Source: RI-106 sp964496875 (GTDB lineage: Bacteria; Cyanobacteriota; Vampirovibrionia; Obscuribacterales; Obscuribacteraceae). From it: a DNA stretch of 64,000 nucleotides. The notes under the pieces are model-generated. The model saw only the letters and a list, made by a program, of their open reading frames with translations, was not told where the DNA came from and did not search any database. How positions within the stretch are numbered: position 1 is the stretch's first letter; each line of letters begins with the position of its first letter. Below, in pieces: positions 54,585 through 63,296 of the stretch. The stretch is from NCBI GenBank assembly GCA_964496875.1, contig CAZCBH010000018.1, positions 1-64,000 on the forward strand, in the 5' to 3' direction. A program made the translations under genes and the position numbers.

Positions 54585-55709
54585 ATGAAATGCAAAGCCC
54601 CACCGGCTCCCAGATTGATAGGGTTGTTGACTGCTTTAAGTCTCTCTTTTGCTTTAGCCACCGAGGTCGCACTTGCCGAATCTTTTAGTGATCCTTTCGA
54701 TGATGCCTTAGATTCTGTGTCTAAGCCGGTATATAAGTCTGAGTCTAAGAAAAAATCCGAGTCCGAAGCCGGCGAACAAACAAATGAGATCGCATCCAGT
54801 CGAGATGTCTATGCCGAGCAGCAGGTCAAACATCAAGTAGAATCAGCGGAGGACGAGATCAAGGAAAAATCCGAAAAATCCTCTGACTCTGCCGATTCAG
54901 GAGAGGAGAATAAGAAAGACTCGAAATACATTCTCAATCCTTTGAAGCTTGAAGAGAAACTGCTGAAGAAGGTAGTCGATCCCCTGGGCAGCACGTTTTC
55001 TCTGCAGCCTTTAATGCGTCTTGAGAAACGGTTGAAAGAGCTGATTCGACCGATCAACAAGCTCGAGACACCTATCCACAAGCTCAATGATCCGCTGGAA
55101 AAATTGGAGAGCCCTATTAAGAAACTGGAGAGACCGATAACCAGCCTCGAACAGCCACTGACCGGAATTTCCGGCAGCCTGGAAGATTTGAAGAAGCCAC
55201 TTACGGAGCTCAAGGAGCCGGTGGGGAGTCTGAGCGAGCCCATCTCCGGTTTGAAGCGGCCAATCAGTGAATTGAAGAAGCCTATCAGTGATCTGGGCAG
55301 ACCTATTCAGGAGATCAAGCAGCCTATCGATGGACTCTCCGGCAACATCGGCAAGCTCAACCCGCCGATAGCCTCTCTGGAACATCGTATTCACGGGGTC
55401 GAGACCCAACTCTCCAGTCTCTCTACCGAGATGGCCGGTGTGCGAAAGCCTTTGCAGGAGATGTCGGGACCGGTCGGTACGCTTTCCGAGCCGATTTCCA
55501 CTCTGCACAAAGAGGTTAAGAGTCTGGCTCTTCAGATAAGCGAACTCAAGTCGATAATATTCATGATCACTATATCAATTGCGGTGTCCATCATAACCGG
55601 CTCGGTTATAGTGGCACTGGCGGTGCGCAGAAGAATGAATACAATGTCGGATCAGATAAGTGAGAACGAGCGTGAATTGGAGCGAGAGAAGGAACTGTTG
55701 CATAGATAA
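54585..55709 (+). CDS. Membrane-anchored protein of uninterrupted proline-containing heptads
   Basis: 374 residues. A signal peptide (about 5-28) leads to an acidic/Lys-rich linker (about 35-135). Residues 146-320 are about 25 consecutive heptads of the type L-x-x-P-[IL]-x-x without a single break in register; 17 of them have Pro at the fourth place. A membrane helix follows (about 324-348), then a short charged cytoplasmic tail ending in heptad-like ENERELEREKELLHR. The pattern looks like a long rod on the outer side of the membrane. I know no named family. The two DUF2059-like genes follow immediately. Confidence 0.82.
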   Translation: MKCKAPPAPRLIGLLTALSLSFALATEVALAESFSDPFDDALDSVSKPVYKSESKKKSESEAGEQTNEIASSRDVYAEQQVKHQVESAEDEIKEKSEKSSDSADSGEENKKDSKYILNPLKLEEKLLKKVVDPLGSTFSLQPLMRLEKRLKELIRPINKLETPIHKLNDPLEKLESPIKKLERPITSLEQPLTGISGSLEDLKKPLTELKEPVGSLSEPISGLKRPISELKKPISDLGRPIQEIKQPIDGLSGNIGKLNPPIASLEHRIHGVETQLSSLSTEMAGVRKPLQEMSGPVGTLSEPISTLHKEVKSLALQISELKSIIFMITISIAVSIITGSVIVALAVRRRMNTMSDQISENERELEREKELLHR

Positions 55710-56307
55710 GCGCAGCCGCTTGTTCGGTGCGTTTGGCTGTCTTGTGATGGCGGTTTTTATCGGTATTTCGGCGGTATTACCGGCGGTTGCTACCGATTCT
55801 AAACAAAGCGGGCACTCTATCAGTCCGTCTAAATTGGCACTGATCAAAGAGGTCCTCAATCTCGCCAATCTGGATAATACCATCGACCGTATGTGGACAG
55901 CCTGTCTCAAAAAAATCAGCGCTGACTTATACAAGCTCTCCTTAAGGGATTTTACCGCCAACACCACATTGAGCGCAGCCGAGCAGGAGGAGAAAGCCCG
56001 GGAACAGGCAAGGAAGCTTACTGATAATCTATCCGAAAATTTTAAAGAAGAGTATTTTCGTTTATACAAAGAGATCTATATCGATATCTACGATCAGTTT
56101 TTCAGTCAGGAAGATCTGGAGGCGATGAAGACATTTTTCGGCACAGAGGCCGGTAGAAAGTCGAAAGAGATAACGCCCCGTATGATCAAGGAGCTGGTGG
56201 CGGAGTTGAAGGATAGGGTCAACCCCCGCATAAAAAGTAGCTTACGGAAACGTCTGGAAGATATGGATGCGGCCAGGACTAAAGAAGCGGAGGAGTCTAA
56301 GATCTAA
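55660..56307 (+). CDS. Secreted DUF2059-like protein (copy 1)
   Basis: Up to 215 residues; the start is unsettled (GTG at 55660 overlaps the previous gene by 50 bp; a TTG at 55720 would start after it). A signal sequence lies around residues 22-45 of the long form. The mature part is helical and ends in the DUF2059-type motif MKTFFGTEAGRKSKEITPRM. The family is periplasmic and of unknown function. The next gene starts directly after the stop (0 bp) and has the same motif. Confidence 0.75.
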   Translation: MRTSVNWSERRNCCIDKRSRLFGAFGCLVMAVFIGISAVLPAVATDSKQSGHSISPSKLALIKEVLNLANLDNTIDRMWTACLKKISADLYKLSLRDFTANTTLSAAEQEEKAREQARKLTDNLSENFKEEYFRLYKEIYIDIYDQFFSQEDLEAMKTFFGTEAGRKSKEITPRMIKELVAELKDRVNPRIKSSLRKRLEDMDAARTKEAEESKI

Positions 56308-57059
56308 ATGCTTACTGCGACTTCGATCAGGTTATTCCTGACTTTCCTGCTTCTGGCAGTCCTATCTTGTCCGGCGACCCGGGCTAAAGAACTCTCTTCC
56401 TCCGCNNNNNNNNNNNNNNNNNNNNNNNNNNNNNNNNNNNNNNNNNNNNNNNNNNNNNNNNNNNNNNNNNNNNNNNNNNNNNNNNNNNNNNNNNNNNNNN
56501 NNNNNTTCTGGCAGTCCTATCTTGTCCGGCGACCCGGGCTAAAGAACTCTCTTCCTCCGCATCTAATTCCGCCTCCGCTTCCAAATCCGCATCCACTATC
56601 GATGCCGGTGCCGAGAAACTCGAGCTGGCAAAAGAAGCCTGTCGACTGGGTGGCATCGATCGTGAGTTGAGAGAGATAGCCGACAAGCAGCTGAAACTGG
56701 TTATCTTTGCCGAGCAGCTCTCCAGCTCGGTGACCTCTAAAGACGAAAAGGAGTTCCGCCGCCGGGAGCGTATCGCTATCGCATTGAAAGAAGTTCTGGA
56801 GAAGGATGTCGATCTGGTGTCAGAGATAAAGACCCTGATGATTGCCGCCTTTGCCAGGGAGTTTAGCGCGGACGAACTGAAGCAGATGATCGCTTTCTAT
56901 AAAACCGAAACCGGCAAAAAGCTGGTGGAGCAAACTCCGAAGATGGCCGATGTAATAATTAAACGCACCATGACCGATGTCGTTCCAAAATTGAACCAGG
57001 CGATGCAGACAGCCGTAAATGAGGTTGTCCTCGATAAGAAAAAAACGGTCAATCAGTAA
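56308..57059 (+). CDS. Secreted DUF2059-like protein (copy 2), interrupted by a false gap
   Basis: The 100-N run at 56406-56505 is flanked by identical 55-bp copies; collapsing them gives one 198-residue protein. It has a signal peptide (about 8-26), a Ser/Ala/Lys-rich linker (about 30-45) and a helical DUF2059-type domain with FYKTETGKKLVEQTPKMADV. This copy is shorter than copy 1 and ends 7 bp inside the convergent TPR lipoprotein gene. Function unknown. Confidence 0.75.
56351..56560. other. Second false assembly gap flanked by a 55-bp duplicate
   Basis: The same 55 bases lie at 56351-56405 and 56506-56560 around 100 N, exactly as at 5.1 kb. Dropping 155 bp restores the reading frame of the DUF2059-like gene. 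Confidence 0.93.
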
Positions 57060-58591
57060 CTCGCTTCCACGTCTTTGAGAAAGACTCTCCATTGAGGTAA
57101 CAGCTCTTCTATATTTCTGTCGAAGGCGGCTTCGACCAGGGTGGCATAGCCCTTTCTGTGACCCTGATAGGCAAGCTTCAGATAGTTCGTCAGCTTGTTC
57201 TGGTGAAGCAGAAATGTTGCCATGACCAGCCCGTCATTTGCCTGTTCATCATAATGACTCATGCAATTGGCGATTCTCAAGGGGGCCAGCTTTTTCAGTT
57301 CCTGCTTGGATTTAACCTCTGTGATTCTCTTCTTTGCCTTCTCCAGATCCAGATATCCTTTCAGGCTCTTTGGCGCGTTTGCGCCAATTGACTCTGAACG
57401 GTAGGCATATTGAAACAGCTTCCCGAGACCGCTCCTTGACCATCTTTCGTGAACCAGATTGCCGCTGCGATCGGAAGCCTTGAAGAGCTGATAGTGTAAC
57501 GCAGAGCGATCGAGCTTTTTTCCGGCAGCCACTGCTACGAGATTCAGTGGTGGTGAATAAACTCCGGAAGCGTGGTTTTTTCCTTTATAGTCTTTTTTGC
57601 AAAATGCGGACAGCGCTTCTTCGTCGGGCAGAATCAGCACCGATACTTTTGCTTCGTCCAGGGGATGATAGCTCTTTTCGATGTAGTTTACGAAGTCTTC
57701 CGCCGATTTTGCATAAGCGGCCAGTATTGAGGGGGCGAGATCGGAAGCAAATTCGAAATGCCTGGTCGAGAGTTCGTTGTTTTTGCTCCACATAAGTCGC
57801 TGTGCTCTTTCCTGTCGACTCGAGAAGTGAAGCTTTCGGTCAAACAACTCTTGCACTTTCGCTCTTTCTTCCAAAGCTTCTTTGCTGCGGTCGAGGCTGT
57901 CTAGAATCTCCTTTCTCAGAACATGAAAGTCGATCTCGTTTTCTCTGGCGTTTTCCGAATTTCCCTGTTTGGCGCAATGCTTTATGGCGCCATCGATAGC
58001 GATGTTCGCCTCTTTCTGCTTTTTCATACTGAAGAGAGCGAAAGCTTTGTTCGCCAGGGCTATAGGATTGTCAGTCTCCAGTTCGAGGGCTTTCTCTGCG
58101 TATTCCAGGGACTTCTCGACTTCTCCTACCCGAAACTCGGCGTCGGAGAGGTTGATATAGAGCTCTTTCTTCTTCTGGTCCGGAAGGTCTCCTCTGGCTG
58201 CCGCCAGGTAGTCGGTTATGGCTGCCCGAATTCTGCCTATCCAGTGATTGATATTGGCTCGACGCAGATGACATTCGGTGGTGTCGTAACCATGGGCGAT
58301 GGCACGGGAGTAATCCCTGCCGGCGCTATACAGATCATTCTGGCAGTATCGAGCCTCTGCCCTTATAAAATAGGCTTCGCCCAGGTTCTTATCAGCGCTG
58401 ATGGCGTCGCTTGATTGCTTTTCTGCCGCTTCGCAATTGCCATCTTCAAGGCTCTGTCTGGCTTCTTTCAAATCTGCTTTGCTGGTCAGACCGCAACCTC
58501 CGGCAAATACGGATATAGCCAGAGATAGACCCAGGCTGAGGGCAAGCAGAAAACGAGTTTCCGGTGATGATCTGTGTTCTTGTGGAGCCAT
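57053..58591 (-). CDS. TPR lipoprotein with peptidase-like C-terminal region
   Basis: 512 residues. A signal with lipobox-like FAGGCG (about residue 33) is followed by TPR units (about 40-240; NLGEAYFIRAEARYCQNDLY, NPIALANKAFALFSMKKQKE). The C-terminal half (about 270-510) shows an arrangement like DUF1570/peptidase-MA domains: VSVLILPDEEALSAFC and YSPPLNLVAVAAGKK. No H-E-x-x-H zinc motif is visible; HERWSRSG occupies a comparable place. It may therefore be a non-catalytic relative. Convergent with the DUF2059 gene (7-bp overlap). Confidence 0.7.
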   Translation of the reverse strand: MAPQEHRSSPETRFLLALSLGLSLAISVFAGGCGLTSKADLKEARQSLEDGNCEAAEKQSSDAISADKNLGEAYFIRAEARYCQNDLYSAGRDYSRAIAHGYDTTECHLRRANINHWIGRIRAAITDYLAAARGDLPDQKKKELYINLSDAEFRVGEVEKSLEYAEKALELETDNPIALANKAFALFSMKKQKEANIAIDGAIKHCAKQGNSENARENEIDFHVLRKEILDSLDRSKEALEERAKVQELFDRKLHFSSRQERAQRLMWSKNNELSTRHFEFASDLAPSILAAYAKSAEDFVNYIEKSYHPLDEAKVSVLILPDEEALSAFCKKDYKGKNHASGVYSPPLNLVAVAAGKKLDRSALHYQLFKASDRSGNLVHERWSRSGLGKLFQYAYRSESIGANAPKSLKGYLDLEKAKKRITEVKSKQELKKLAPLRIANCMSHYDEQANDGLVMATFLLHQNKLTNYLKLAYQGHRKGYATLVEAAFDRNIEELLPQWRVFLKDVEASY

Positions 58592-58689
58592 CTGAATAAT
58601 TGTATCATCGGTAAAGACCGGAATAATGGTAAGAATTGCAGACCGGGTTGGCCGGTCAATACGACAGAGGCTCTGGAGAAGATTTTTCG

Positions 58690-59160
58690 ATGCAGGTCAT
58701 AGACTTATTCGCTTCGCTTTTGATCACCGGTATCGTTGATATTGTGGTAGGAACCTTTGCGCTGGTTCATTTCTTAAGGTATCTGAAAACAGAGGAAAAG
58801 ACCTTTTCGCTTGCTAAGATCGGGGCTATCCTGGCTTTATTTATCGGTCTGGTTGGTGCTGCCTACAGTGCCAGCACCATGAGAACCGGGCATGAGGTGG
58901 TGGATGCCGGAGCGTTAGCTGTCCGGACAGAAGGGGCTGTAAGGGTCTCGTCTCATTTTTCGCTGAGCGATGTTCATCCTCTGGTCTGGTTCGCCGTTCT
59001 GATTGCCCCTTCTTTTCTTGCCTTCTGGATCGCGTTCAATACAAGGAGATTGTTGCGGGTGATGGCTCTTGTCATTGTTGTTCCGATCGCTTTGCTTGGC
59101 ATTGCCCAGAGCATAGACTATTGCTCTTTCTTGCAAAATCCCCCGAAACTATTTGGTTGA
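58690..59160 (+). CDS. Four-helix membrane protein, unknown
   Basis: 156 residues from the ATG at 58690, with GGAGAAG ten bases upstream (open to 58636). Four hydrophobic segments lie near 5-27, 40-60, 95-116 and 120-143, and there are no domain signatures. It is divergent from the TPR lipoprotein gene. A 12-bp-stem hairpin follows the stop. Confidence 0.65.
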   Translation: MQVIDLFASLLITGIVDIVVGTFALVHFLRYLKTEEKTFSLAKIGAILALFIGLVGAAYSASTMRTGHEVVDAGALAVRTEGAVRVSSHFSLSDVHPLVWFAVLIAPSFLAFWIAFNTRRLLRVMALVIVVPIALLGIAQSIDYCSFLQNPPKLFG

Positions 59161-59163
59161 AGA

Positions 59164-59194
59164 GAAGGCGGTCGAAAGCATATCGACCGCCTTC
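59164..59194. terminator. Hairpin between convergent genes
   Basis: GAAGGCGGTCGA (59164-59175) pairs perfectly with TCGACCGCCTTC (59183-59194) across a 7-base loop. There is no T run, so it may act as a weak or stabilising 3' hairpin for both converging transcripts. Confidence 0.5.
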
Positions 59195-59216
59195 CTGGGC
59201 TTCGCGAAAAACAATG

Positions 59217-59924
59217 TCAGTAAGCTCTCGTTTCTATGCTGGAGCTTCTGGTTGTGGTATCACCGTCCTTATCGGTGGTGACACTGAAGATTGTCAATCG
59301 TTTAACCGTGGGCTCCTTGGGAGAAACTACTACCATCGGTGCAAGCTCTTCGGTATGCAGGCGAAAACGCTTGGCTCGCTTGAGGCTGTTGGCCGTCTGA
59401 TCCAATCTCTCGCCTATTGTAATTGCTTCGGCGAAGGTCAGGTCTTTGCCGGATTTGACCTTTGCATTGAGCTCTTTTTCTGTTTTGTCGAGACTTTCTA
59501 TGACCGTGGGGACTTGGTCGGTAGCCACATGACCCTTGTTAGATTCGTCCACTACCAGGTTTTTCAGAAATGCGATCCGGTTATAGAGAGAAGCGGCCAT
59601 GACACGATCGCTTTTGTCGTTGATGATAACCGCCATGGGGTGTTCCTTTTTTACCACGGTGACGGATGGGTCGACAGCGGTGATCACACCGATGATTTTG
59701 CCGTTCTCATCAACCAGCTCTCCCGAGGCGTTTAGAGTGGCAGTTTTGTTTTTGTCCAGCAAAGAGACAATCTCTGTGCTCAGAATCACCGGACTGTCAC
59801 TCTCCAGAGAAAGCGCCGCCGGAGCGGTCATCATCCCTGTGACAAGACTTGCCGCCAGGGCAAGACTGACCGATGATATCGTTGATAATTTTTTCGACTT
59901 TTTCAATTTGTGCTTCAATCGCAT
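59217..59924 (-). CDS. Secreted hypothetical protein
   Basis: 235 residues with GAGGTG upstream of the ATG at 59924. The N-terminus is very basic (MRLKHKLKKSKK), then a hydrophobic signal (about 15-38). The mature part begins with a region like a PRC or OB beta unit (KTATLNASGELVDENGKIIG) and ends in helices plus a Thr/Ser-rich tail. Not recognised. A small secreted gene lies 18 bp upstream. Confidence 0.65.
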   Translation of the reverse strand: MRLKHKLKKSKKLSTISSVSLALAASLVTGMMTAPAALSLESDSPVILSTEIVSLLDKNKTATLNASGELVDENGKIIGVITAVDPSVTVVKKEHPMAVIINDKSDRVMAASLYNRIAFLKNLVVDESNKGHVATDQVPTVIESLDKTEKELNAKVKSGKDLTFAEAITIGERLDQTANSLKRAKRFRLHTEELAPMVVVSPKEPTVKRLTIFSVTTDKDGDTTTRSSSIETRAY

Positions 59925-59942
59925 TTCTACACCTCGCGTTTG

Positions 59943-60185
59943 CTACCCTTTCCTGATAGCAAAGGGGTCTCGATTCGATGCCGAGCTGTCATGGGAAAAA
60001 TGCGGAAGGTGTTCTTGCGATTCAACTAATTGCGACTTAAAAGGGGGCGTCTCAGAGGTTTCGTCTTGTGCTAGAACGTAACACCCAGGTTGATGGCAGA
60101 ATGACAGAGAAAAGAGAATTGCCAGGGAGACAGGTTGAAGACCAGAAAGACGACCTGAATGAAATTTGTTCTTTATCTCTTTCAT
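59943..60185 (-). CDS. Small secreted hypothetical protein
   Basis: 80 residues, no clear Shine-Dalgarno. A possible signal peptide (residues 14-40, containing Cys) is followed by an acidic, Ser/His/Pro-rich mature part. It lies between the SDR gene (14 bp upstream) and the larger secreted protein (18 bp downstream) on the same strand, which supports it being real; the composition alone does not. Confidence 0.4.
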   Translation of the reverse strand: MKEIKNKFHSGRLSGLQPVSLAILFSLSFCHQPGCYVLAQDETSETPPFKSQLVESQEHLPHFSHDSSASNRDPFAIRKG

Positions 60186-60199
60186 AAATGATGAATTAA

Positions 60200-60988
60200 T
60201 CAGATTGCGCTTCGAATACAGCCGCCTTCAACACGAATGGCCGCGCCGTTGGTGGCAGAGGCCAGGTCGCTGGATAAATAAGCCACCATATTCGCCACTT
60301 CTTCACAGGAGGCAAAGCGTTTGATTAGTGATGAGGGGCGAATTTTCTCGAAGAAGTCTTGTTCGACGGCTTCTTCCGTGATGCCATTGCTTCGAGCCAT
60401 GTCCCGGATGAAGTCCTCTACCCCTTCGGAGCGAGTTGGACCCGGCAGCACGGAATTTACGGTTACGCCGGTGCCTGTCGTCAGTTCTGCCAGTCCGCGG
60501 GCTACGGCTATCTGGGCGGTTTTCGACATGCCATAGTGAATCATCTCGGCAGGGATGTTGACTCCCGATTCGCTCGATATGAAAAGCACCCTCCCCCAGT
60601 TGTTATTCAGCATGTTTTTCAGATAATGTCGGCTCAGCCGGACGCCACTCATTACATTTACTTCGAACATCTTCGTCCAACTTTCATCTTCAATGGCGAA
60701 GAAATCTTTCGGTTCGTAGATGCCCACGTTATTGACTAGAATATCTACCTGTGCCAGTTCGTCGATGACCGTAGCGGTACCGCTTGCGGTGCCAAGGTCG
60801 GCTTCGATGCCACGCAGAAGCACTCCGGAATCTGCCAGTGCTTCTAAAGCTTTATCGACCCGTTCGCGGTTTCTACCTGTGATTACTACGTCGGCACCTT
60901 CGGCTGCCAGCAATCTGGCAATCGCAAAGCCGATGCCGGCTGTGGAGCCGGTCACTAGAGCTGTCTTCTTTTTCAGTTTAAGATCCAT
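60200..60988 (-). CDS. Short-chain dehydrogenase/reductase
   Basis: 262 residues from the ATG at 60988, with AGAGGGGAC upstream (open to 61048). It has the NAD(P) site ALVTGSTAGIGFAIARLLAA, the NNVG motif in VDILVNNVGIY, the catalytic Ser in VLFISSESGVNI and YGMSKTAQIAVARG with the Tyr-x-x-x-Lys pair. The Gly/Thr pattern near NSVLPGPTRS is typical of classical SDRs. The substrate cannot be inferred. The GRNRE at the end of the second strand favours NADP. It starts 69 bp after the stop of the membrane-anchored gene at 61057-61707 on the same strand. Confidence 0.93.
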   Translation of the reverse strand: MDLKLKKKTALVTGSTAGIGFAIARLLAAEGADVVITGRNRERVDKALEALADSGVLLRGIEADLGTASGTATVIDELAQVDILVNNVGIYEPKDFFAIEDESWTKMFEVNVMSGVRLSRHYLKNMLNNNWGRVLFISSESGVNIPAEMIHYGMSKTAQIAVARGLAELTTGTGVTVNSVLPGPTRSEGVEDFIRDMARSNGITEEAVEQDFFEKIRPSSLIKRFASCEEVANMVAYLSSDLASATNGAAIRVEGGCIRSAI

Positions 60989-61056
60989 GATCTGTTTTTC
61001 GTCCCCTCTTTCTTGCTTGCTAGATCTGCAACCAGGTGCTATCTCCATTTACTGTT

Positions 61057-61707
61057 TCAATCGGATGTGTCAATCTCAATCGTCGATTTTATCTGTTCGA
61101 ATCCGGGTGCGGTTATCTCGCTAGTGGAGTCATAGATGAATTCTTGAATCAGGAGTAGATCTCTGTCGGCTTTCGCTATGAAGTTGGTCGTGGTTACCCT
61201 GAATTTGTAAGGCAGATGGCTTGATTCACTGGAGTCGATGGTCAGCTTGTACTTTCTGCCGTAGCCTTTCATCTTGCCCCATCCTTTGACTTTGCTCTCT
61301 TTACCGAGGTCTGTCTGCATGGTCTGGTTCGAGTATTTGCCAGCCCGGCTTTCTTTCATCTGGTCTTCGACGATTTTGTCCATGAACTCCTCTGTTTCAG
61401 CCGAATCCAATTCCAGACCTTCGTTTGCCGGATAGTAGATGAACTTGACGCCGCTAGAGCCGGGAGTTTCTACGGAGACCATGTTCTCGCCGTCTCCAGA
61501 GATATTCCAGTTGCCCGGGTAAGCAAAACTGAGATTGCGCAGCTGAGCTTTTTTCGGGTTGGCTGTGTCCGGTGCCTTCTCTTGCGAGGTCATCACCAGA
61601 GAAGTGTAGTTCTCCGGTTTGCTTATCCAAATGAGAAGTGCACCCAGTCCGAATATCGTCAGCACGAATAGACCGGTTATGAAGGTGAGGATAGATCTCT
61701 TCGTCAT
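61057..61707 (-). CDS. Membrane-anchored hypothetical protein
   Basis: 216 residues. One N-terminal membrane helix (about 7-30, ILTFITGLFVLTIFGLGALL) is followed by a beta-rich extracytoplasmic domain (about 50-210) of PsbP- or DUF1795-like character: FAYPGNWNISGDGENMVSV, then a long stretch ending LLIQEFIYDS and IKSTIEI. The match is to the general fold shape only. It is divergent from the transposase-derived gene. Confidence 0.6.
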   Translation of the reverse strand: MTKRSILTFITGLFVLTIFGLGALLIWISKPENYTSLVMTSQEKAPDTANPKKAQLRNLSFAYPGNWNISGDGENMVSVETPGSSGVKFIYYPANEGLELDSAETEEFMDKIVEDQMKESRAGKYSNQTMQTDLGKESKVKGWGKMKGYGRKYKLTIDSSESSHLPYKFRVTTTNFIAKADRDLLLIQEFIYDSTSEITAPGFEQIKSTIEIDTSD

Positions 61708-61792
61708 CGTTGATAGGAAGCACTCGGCGACAATCTATTCTTTATTCCCGAAATTTAAGCGATTACCCTTCTCCTAGAATATTGAAATATTA

Positions 61793-61854
61793 CTCTATCG
61801 TTCGCTCAGCTGGATGAGTTAAGACCAGCTGAGCGAACGATAGAGCAATTTTTT
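61793..61854 (+). terminator. Perfect 21-bp-stem hairpin with T run, orphan
   Basis: The arms at 61793-61813 and 61825-61845 are perfectly complementary around an 11-base loop, followed by CAA and a T6 run (61849-61854) on the plus strand. This is a textbook intrinsic terminator, yet no plus-strand gene lies before it: the upstream gene points away. It may end a small RNA or insulate the downstream gene. Confidence 0.65.
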
Positions 61855-61954
61855 GTGCTTGTCCTTGACACTTTCGCCCCCTCGTTCAATAGGGGCAATT
61901 GAACCTCATCTCTTGTATCGACGTTTTTTATAAAGGAACGGGAGGTGAGTATTG

Positions 61955-62656
61955 ATGGATGATTTGAATGACCTACTCAAGCGAGCCGAGTCAAACGAGG
62001 ACTTTCGAAAGCTACTAGAACAACTGCGCTGGGCGGAGGGATTTAAATGTCCTCGATGCGAAGGGAGCCACTACTCAAGGATAAAGACCCGGGGACTCCT
62101 TCAGTGTCGCACTTGTAGAAAACAGGTGTCTGCCACCTCAGGGACTTTTCTTCATGGCGTGCGCAATCTGAGGGCATGGGTCAAAGCAATTTTGTCTTTT
62201 CGCGAGGAAGATAGTCATTCTGCCGTCGCGCAGGCCTTATTGTTGGATCGGAGTTACGCCACCACCTGGTTTATGCTACACAAAATAAGGATGGTACTGG
62301 GCGGCAGTCTATACAATCACACGGTTGAGACAGAGGGAGCGTCAGAGGTGCCTTGTTCCATTTTGAAGGCCGCTTTGTTCAAGGCAAGTTCGGAGCAAGA
62401 GCCTCCTCTGCCGCAGGGTAAAATAGTTTTGAGTCGGGAGATGGTTAGCAAAGCCTTTTCTTTCATTGTTTGTTTGTTGGGTGTTTTTCATGGAGTCAGC
62501 AGGAAGTACTCGCAACTCTATGCCTTTGAGTACGCACTAAGGGAAAGGTCATCAGAACTAACGCCACTTCGCCTGCTAGCCTGTTTCGTTCGGGGAAGCC
62601 CTGTGTTGAGGCGAAATATCTTCCAGTACTTCTCGCCGTTTCTGCTTCATTTTTAG
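61955..62656 (+). CDS. IS1595-like zinc-ribbon protein lacking the DDE domain
   Basis: 233 residues from the ATG at 61955 (TTG at 61952 also open), with GGGAGGTGAG upstream. Residues 20-58 are the IS1595-transposase zinc ribbon: FKCPRCEGSHYSRIKTRGLL and QCRTCRKQVSATSGTFLHG, with C33/C36/C52/C55. An HTH-like region follows (about 75-110, DRSYATTWFMLHKIRMVLGG). Past it, the ISXO2-type DDE nuclease is absent and 120 unrelated residues with a hydrophobic stretch (about 165-185) take its place. It is therefore a truncated or domesticated transposase derivative. No terminal inverted repeats or target duplications were seen around it. Confidence 0.75.
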   Translation: MDDLNDLLKRAESNEDFRKLLEQLRWAEGFKCPRCEGSHYSRIKTRGLLQCRTCRKQVSATSGTFLHGVRNLRAWVKAILSFREEDSHSAVAQALLLDRSYATTWFMLHKIRMVLGGSLYNHTVETEGASEVPCSILKAALFKASSEQEPPLPQGKIVLSREMVSKAFSFIVCLLGVFHGVSRKYSQLYAFEYALRERSSELTPLRLLACFVRGSPVLRRNIFQYFSPFLLHF

Positions 62657-62792
62657 TATCGGGCAGGGAGAAATTCCGTATACCGGTTGTCTGTCTCTTT
62701 ATTCACACAGAAAAAAAGCTGGTAATTGCTCGAATTTAGGAATATACTACGCATAGAGGTTTTCAAGTGCGAACGGAATGAATGAGTGAGTG

Positions 62793-63263
62793 ATGGACCA
62801 ACCCAAATGGATGCTGACTTTACACTGCCGGATAGTCTCCGGAATGTTCGATTACTTCTATGATAGAGGCATGATCGAAAGGGCTTTGCCGCTTGGGGTC
62901 GAATGGGCCGAATTGAGTGTTGCGATTGCCGGTGAGTATGCTCCATTTTCGGCGAACGCCTACTCTAAAATAGCAGACATGCATTACGAGCATGGTTTCA
63001 TTGAAGCAGCCGAAACTCTATACAAGCGTTCCCTCGAGTTGGCGCAGGTCTCGATGAGGCACGACCATCCGGAGTTGGGAACGACTTACAATAATCTCGG
63101 TGCTGTGCTTGCTCAATTAGATAAACATGAAGAGGCTCTTGTCTGTTACGAGAAAGCTATGGTCGTAGCAGAGTCTAATCCGGGCTGCCTGGATCAGGAT
63201 GTCGTTGAGACTATTTCGGCTAATATGGCTTCTTGCCGCCAACTTATGGGCTACGTGCAATAA
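62793..63263 (+). CDS. Small TPR protein
   Basis: 156 residues from the ATG at 62793. Three kinesin-light-chain-like TPR units: a first partial (about 20-45), then ANAYSKIADMHYEHGFIEAA and TTYNNLGAVLAQLDKHEEAL with Tyr/Ala spacing. No signal peptide is visible, so it may be cytoplasmic. It is the next gene after the transposase-derived one. Confidence 0.75.
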   Translation: MDQPKWMLTLHCRIVSGMFDYFYDRGMIERALPLGVEWAELSVAIAGEYAPFSANAYSKIADMHYEHGFIEAAETLYKRSLELAQVSMRHDHPELGTTYNNLGAVLAQLDKHEEALVCYEKAMVVAESNPGCLDQDVVETISANMASCRQLMGYVQ

Positions 63264-63296
63264 GAGATAAAGGAGCTTCGATAACTATTCATCCGC

